A stretch of 64,000 nucleotides of DNA from Pullulanibacillus camelliae. GTDB taxonomy: Bacteria > Bacillota > Bacilli > Bacillales > Sporolactobacillaceae. The stretch is taken from assembly GCF_014642655.1 (NCBI RefSeq), contig NZ_BMIR01000001.1, forward strand, positions 359,518-423,517. The letters run 5' to 3'. The notes below the pieces were generated by a model. It ran no database searches. It worked only from the letters and a program-made list of their open reading frames with translations, and was not told the DNA's origin. Position 1 is the first letter of the stretch; each line of letters opens with the position of its first letter. The position numbers and the translations under genes were made by a program. This document shows, piece after piece, positions 62,074-64,000 of this stretch.

Positions 62074-63408
62074 TTAAGCGAATTTTGGTTTCATTGTTAA
62101 TTTCGGCGTTGTCGATGTCGCTGTTGTGACGCTTTCTGCAACCTCATCTTCAATAACGATGCGTTCAATACTTGCACCAAGTGAGCGTAACTTACCAGTT
62201 AGATCAACATATCCGCGGTCAATATGTTGGAGCTCTGTGACACGTGTTGTTCCATCAGCAACTAGACCAGCTAGGATTAATGCGGCACCTGCCCGCAAAT
62301 CCGTTGCTGCCACTTCTGCCCCTTGCAATTGTGAAGGCCCATTGATAATAGCTGAGCGACCTTCAATTTTAATATTCGCATTCATTCGTCTAAATTCTTC
62401 AACGTGCATAAATCGATTTTCAAAAACGGTCTCAGTAATCATACCCGTACCTTTTGCTTTTAACAGCAAAGCCATCATTTGTGATTGCAAATCTGTTGGA
62501 AAACCTGGATGAGGCATGGTCTTGATATCTGTAGGGCGAATAATATCGGGTCCAATAACGCGGATGCCATCAAGCTCTTCTTCAATATGAATGCCCATCT
62601 CGGTCATTTTTGCAATTAATGGCCGAAGGTGTTCAGCAATAGCGTCCTCAACAAGCACATTTCCACCTGTAATCGCAGCAGCAATCATATATGTTCCCGC
62701 TTCGATGCGGTCAGGAATAATCTCATGGACTGCACCCTTGAGCTGTTTAACTCCAACAATTTTAATTGTACTGGTACCCGCGCCTTTAATCTTTGCTCCC
62801 ATTGCATTTAAATATTCGGCGAGGCAAACGATCTCTGGCTCTTGAGCACAATTTTCAAGCTGTGTTTCACCATCAGCCAATACAGCTGCCATAATAATAT
62901 TTTCAGTAGCACCCACGCTAGGAAAGTCTAAATAGATATTCGCGCCTTTCAATTTGCCTTTTATTTCAGCCTCAATATAACCATTACCTGTATGAACCGT
63001 AGCCCCCATCGCCTCAAACCCTTTGAGGTGTTGATCAATTGGGCGTGATCCGATAGCACAGCCCCCAGGCATCGCGATACGTGCATGACCTTCTCGAGCG
63101 AGCAATGCACCCATGACAAGAACAGATGCCCTCATCTTACGAACGTATTCAAAGGGTGCTTCTGTGGTCAATTGTGAAGTTGCATTGACCGTCACACAAT
63201 CCTCATTAAATTCAACATCTGCATTTAAATATTTGAGTACCTCATTTATCGTATACACATCTGCCAATGCAGGAACGTTATATATTTTGCTAATGCCTTT
63301 AGTTGCTAAAATCGATGCAGCGATAACAGGAAGCACTGCGTTTTTCGCTCCGTCGACTTTAACGGTACCGTTCAAACGCTTGCCCCCTTGAACAATGATT
63401 TTTTCCAA
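62074..63408 (-). CDS. murA: UDP-N-acetylglucosamine 1-carboxyvinyltransferase MurA
   Basis: 444 residues. Transfers enolpyruvyl from PEP to UDP-GlcNAc, the first committed step of peptidoglycan synthesis, and is the fosfomycin target. Catalytic Cys117 lies in [33 protein letters not shown] near the N-terminus and [11 protein letters not shown] are conserved; a 15-residue Val/Thr/Pro-rich tail ends the protein. TTG 63408 with GGAGGGG six bases upstream gives the conserved start M-E-K-I-I-V-Q-G-G. Its place between ywmB and spoIID marks it as the MurAA paralogue. Confidence 0.95.
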   Translation of the reverse strand: MEKIIVQGGKRLNGTVKVDGAKNAVLPVIAASILATKGISKIYNVPALADVYTINEVLKYLNADVEFNEDCVTVNATSQLTTEAPFEYVRKMRASVLVMGALLAREGHARIAMPGGCAIGSRPIDQHLKGFEAMGATVHTGNGYIEAEIKGKLKGANIYLDFPSVGATENIIMAAVLADGETQLENCAQEPEIVCLAEYLNAMGAKIKGAGTSTIKIVGVKQLKGAVHEIIPDRIEAGTYMIAAAITGGNVLVEDAIAEHLRPLIAKMTEMGIHIEEELDGIRVIGPDIIRPTDIKTMPHPGFPTDLQSQMMALLLKAKGTGMITETVFENRFMHVEEFRRMNANIKIEGRSAIINGPSQLQGAEVAATDLRAGAALILAGLVADGTTRVTELQHIDRGYVDLTGKLRSLGASIERIVIEDEVAESVTTATSTTPKLTMKPKFA

Positions 63409-63491
63409 CGTATTCCCCTCCGCGTCCAATTTCGTTATTCAGTTTTATTCCGGAAAGTGAGGAACATGACAACAGCCCAACCCTCAATTTA

Positions 63492-64000
63492 TTAGTATTC
63501 AGCAGTGATAATGGGTGTGCCTAATGTAACAGTTGTCTTCCCACCTGTTTTTCTTAGTCCAATTTGAAGATTCATTTTATTCCCGTTCGTTTGAATCAAG
63601 TCCTTCCAGTACTTATTATATGCGGAAAGGGATACAAACGTTTTATCTTTATCTTTCTCAATTTCAGTTGCATTTAAATCTGTTAAAAACTGCTTTGCTT
63701 TTTGATTCATGCCAACGTCCATTGTACCATCGATTTCACCAGATGCCCATGTGAAGATTTTCCCATTTTTGCTCTGGAATAAACCGCTTAATTGATCATT
63801 AATCTTACCCTTAATCGCTCCCCATTTTTTTTCATTCCATGATTTTCCGTTGACTTCATATATTAGATACGTTCTGTATCCATCTTTATGTGGGTAGGCG
63901 AAGTAACTGATTGTCTCTTGATAATCTTTGTTTATTCGAGTTCCAGTTGCTTTTAACTGCTCATTTTTATTGCCAGCAATAGGTGTCCACTGTATATCCT
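63492..64000 (-). CDS. ywmB: YwmB-family (DUF1779/TATA-box-like fold) protein, N-terminus beyond window
   Basis: An open minus-strand frame runs from the window edge to a stop at 63492 (169 codons, 5' part missing). The translation contains ATGTRINKDYQETISYFAYP, DGYRTYLIYEVNGKSWNEKKWGAIKGKINDQLS and SGEIDGTMDVGMNQKAKQFLTDL, matching the YwmB family of exported proteins of unknown function. A start at 63722 is internal and not used. Position next to murA, as in B. subtilis, supports the assignment. Confidence 0.8.
   Translation of the reverse strand, partial: DIQWTPIAGNKNEQLKATGTRINKDYQETISYFAYPHKDGYRTYLIYEVNGKSWNEKKWGAIKGKINDQLSGLFQSKNGKIFTWASGEIDGTMDVGMNQKAKQFLTDLNATEIEKDKDKTFVSLSAYNKYWKDLIQTNGNKMNLQIGLRKTGGKTTVTLGTPIITAEY

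Noticed and set aside
1-64000. CRISPR array, tRNA, rRNA, integrase or prophage
   Set aside because: No regularly spaced identical repeats, no cloverleaf or rRNA sequence and no phage structural or integrase genes were noticed on either strand.

Overview
The window looks like chromosomal DNA of an endospore-forming member of the Bacillales. The evidence is the right-hand backbone on the minus strand (ywmB-like, murA, spoIID, spoIIQ, then spoIIID, mbl, flhO, flhP, an EpuA-domain gene and fabZ), which follows the B. subtilis gene neighbourhood, together with Gram-positive Shine-Dalgarno sites, GTG/TTG starts and a YjcZ-type sporulation peptide. A genus cannot be assigned from the sequence alone; something near Sporolactobacillaceae/Bacillaceae is my guess.

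Layout. 1-4.9 kb: a minus-strand tartrate/malate catabolic set (FAH-family enzyme cut by the window edge, tartrate/D-malate dehydrogenase, D-tartrate dehydratase-like enolase, GntR/FCD regulator). 5-19 kb: a worn accessory zone with a sulfatase broken by frameshifts, an orphan sulfatase tail, a type I toxin-antitoxin locus (35-residue membrane peptide plus antisense RNA), a HAD phosphatase, a GH3 beta-glucosidase divergent from an AraC regulator, glyoxalase genes and remnants, a WYL regulator stump fused to a truncated transposase, a MerR/CPBP-protease pair, an SDR/MerR pair and an alcohol dehydrogenase relic. 19.2-20.8 kb: a fusion of an alpha/beta-hydrolase fold without its catalytic Ser and His to a SARP-like DNA-binding module. 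21.8-28.4 kb: gluconate regulon (RpiR regulator, gntK, 6-phosphogluconate dehydrogenase, gntP), ribokinase and a 50-residue protein. 29.1-31 kb: asparagine synthetase, with DnaA-box-like clusters on both sides.

32-36.6 kb: conserved backbone (fabZ, epuA-like, flhP, flhO, mbl, spoIIID). 36.8-59.1 kb: material lying between spoIIID and spoIIQ: a lipoprotein, a YjcZ peptide, a CPA2 antiporter, a seven-gene catabolic cluster (GntR, two carboxymuconolactone-decarboxylase-family proteins, a hydroxyisobutyrate-dehydrogenase-like reductase, MFS carrier, aldehyde dehydrogenase, lactonase-like metallohydrolase), a paired chromate transporter, a cytosolic-type gamma-glutamyltransferase with a complete five-gene oligopeptide ABC importer, an Lrp regulator and a DUF3231 protein. 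59.4-64 kb: spoIIQ, spoIID, murA and the 3' part of a ywmB-like gene.

Two families of dispersed non-coding repeats (A at about 2.3, 3.8, 31.1 and 38.3 kb; B at about 38.0, 48.4, 57.1 and 61.9 kb) sit between genes. The most interesting items are the toxin/antisense RNA locus at 6.67-7.0 kb, the pseudo-hydrolase/SARP regulator at 19.2 kb, the uncharacterised lactonase cluster at 41-48 kb and the repeat families. No rRNA, tRNA or CRISPR array was seen.
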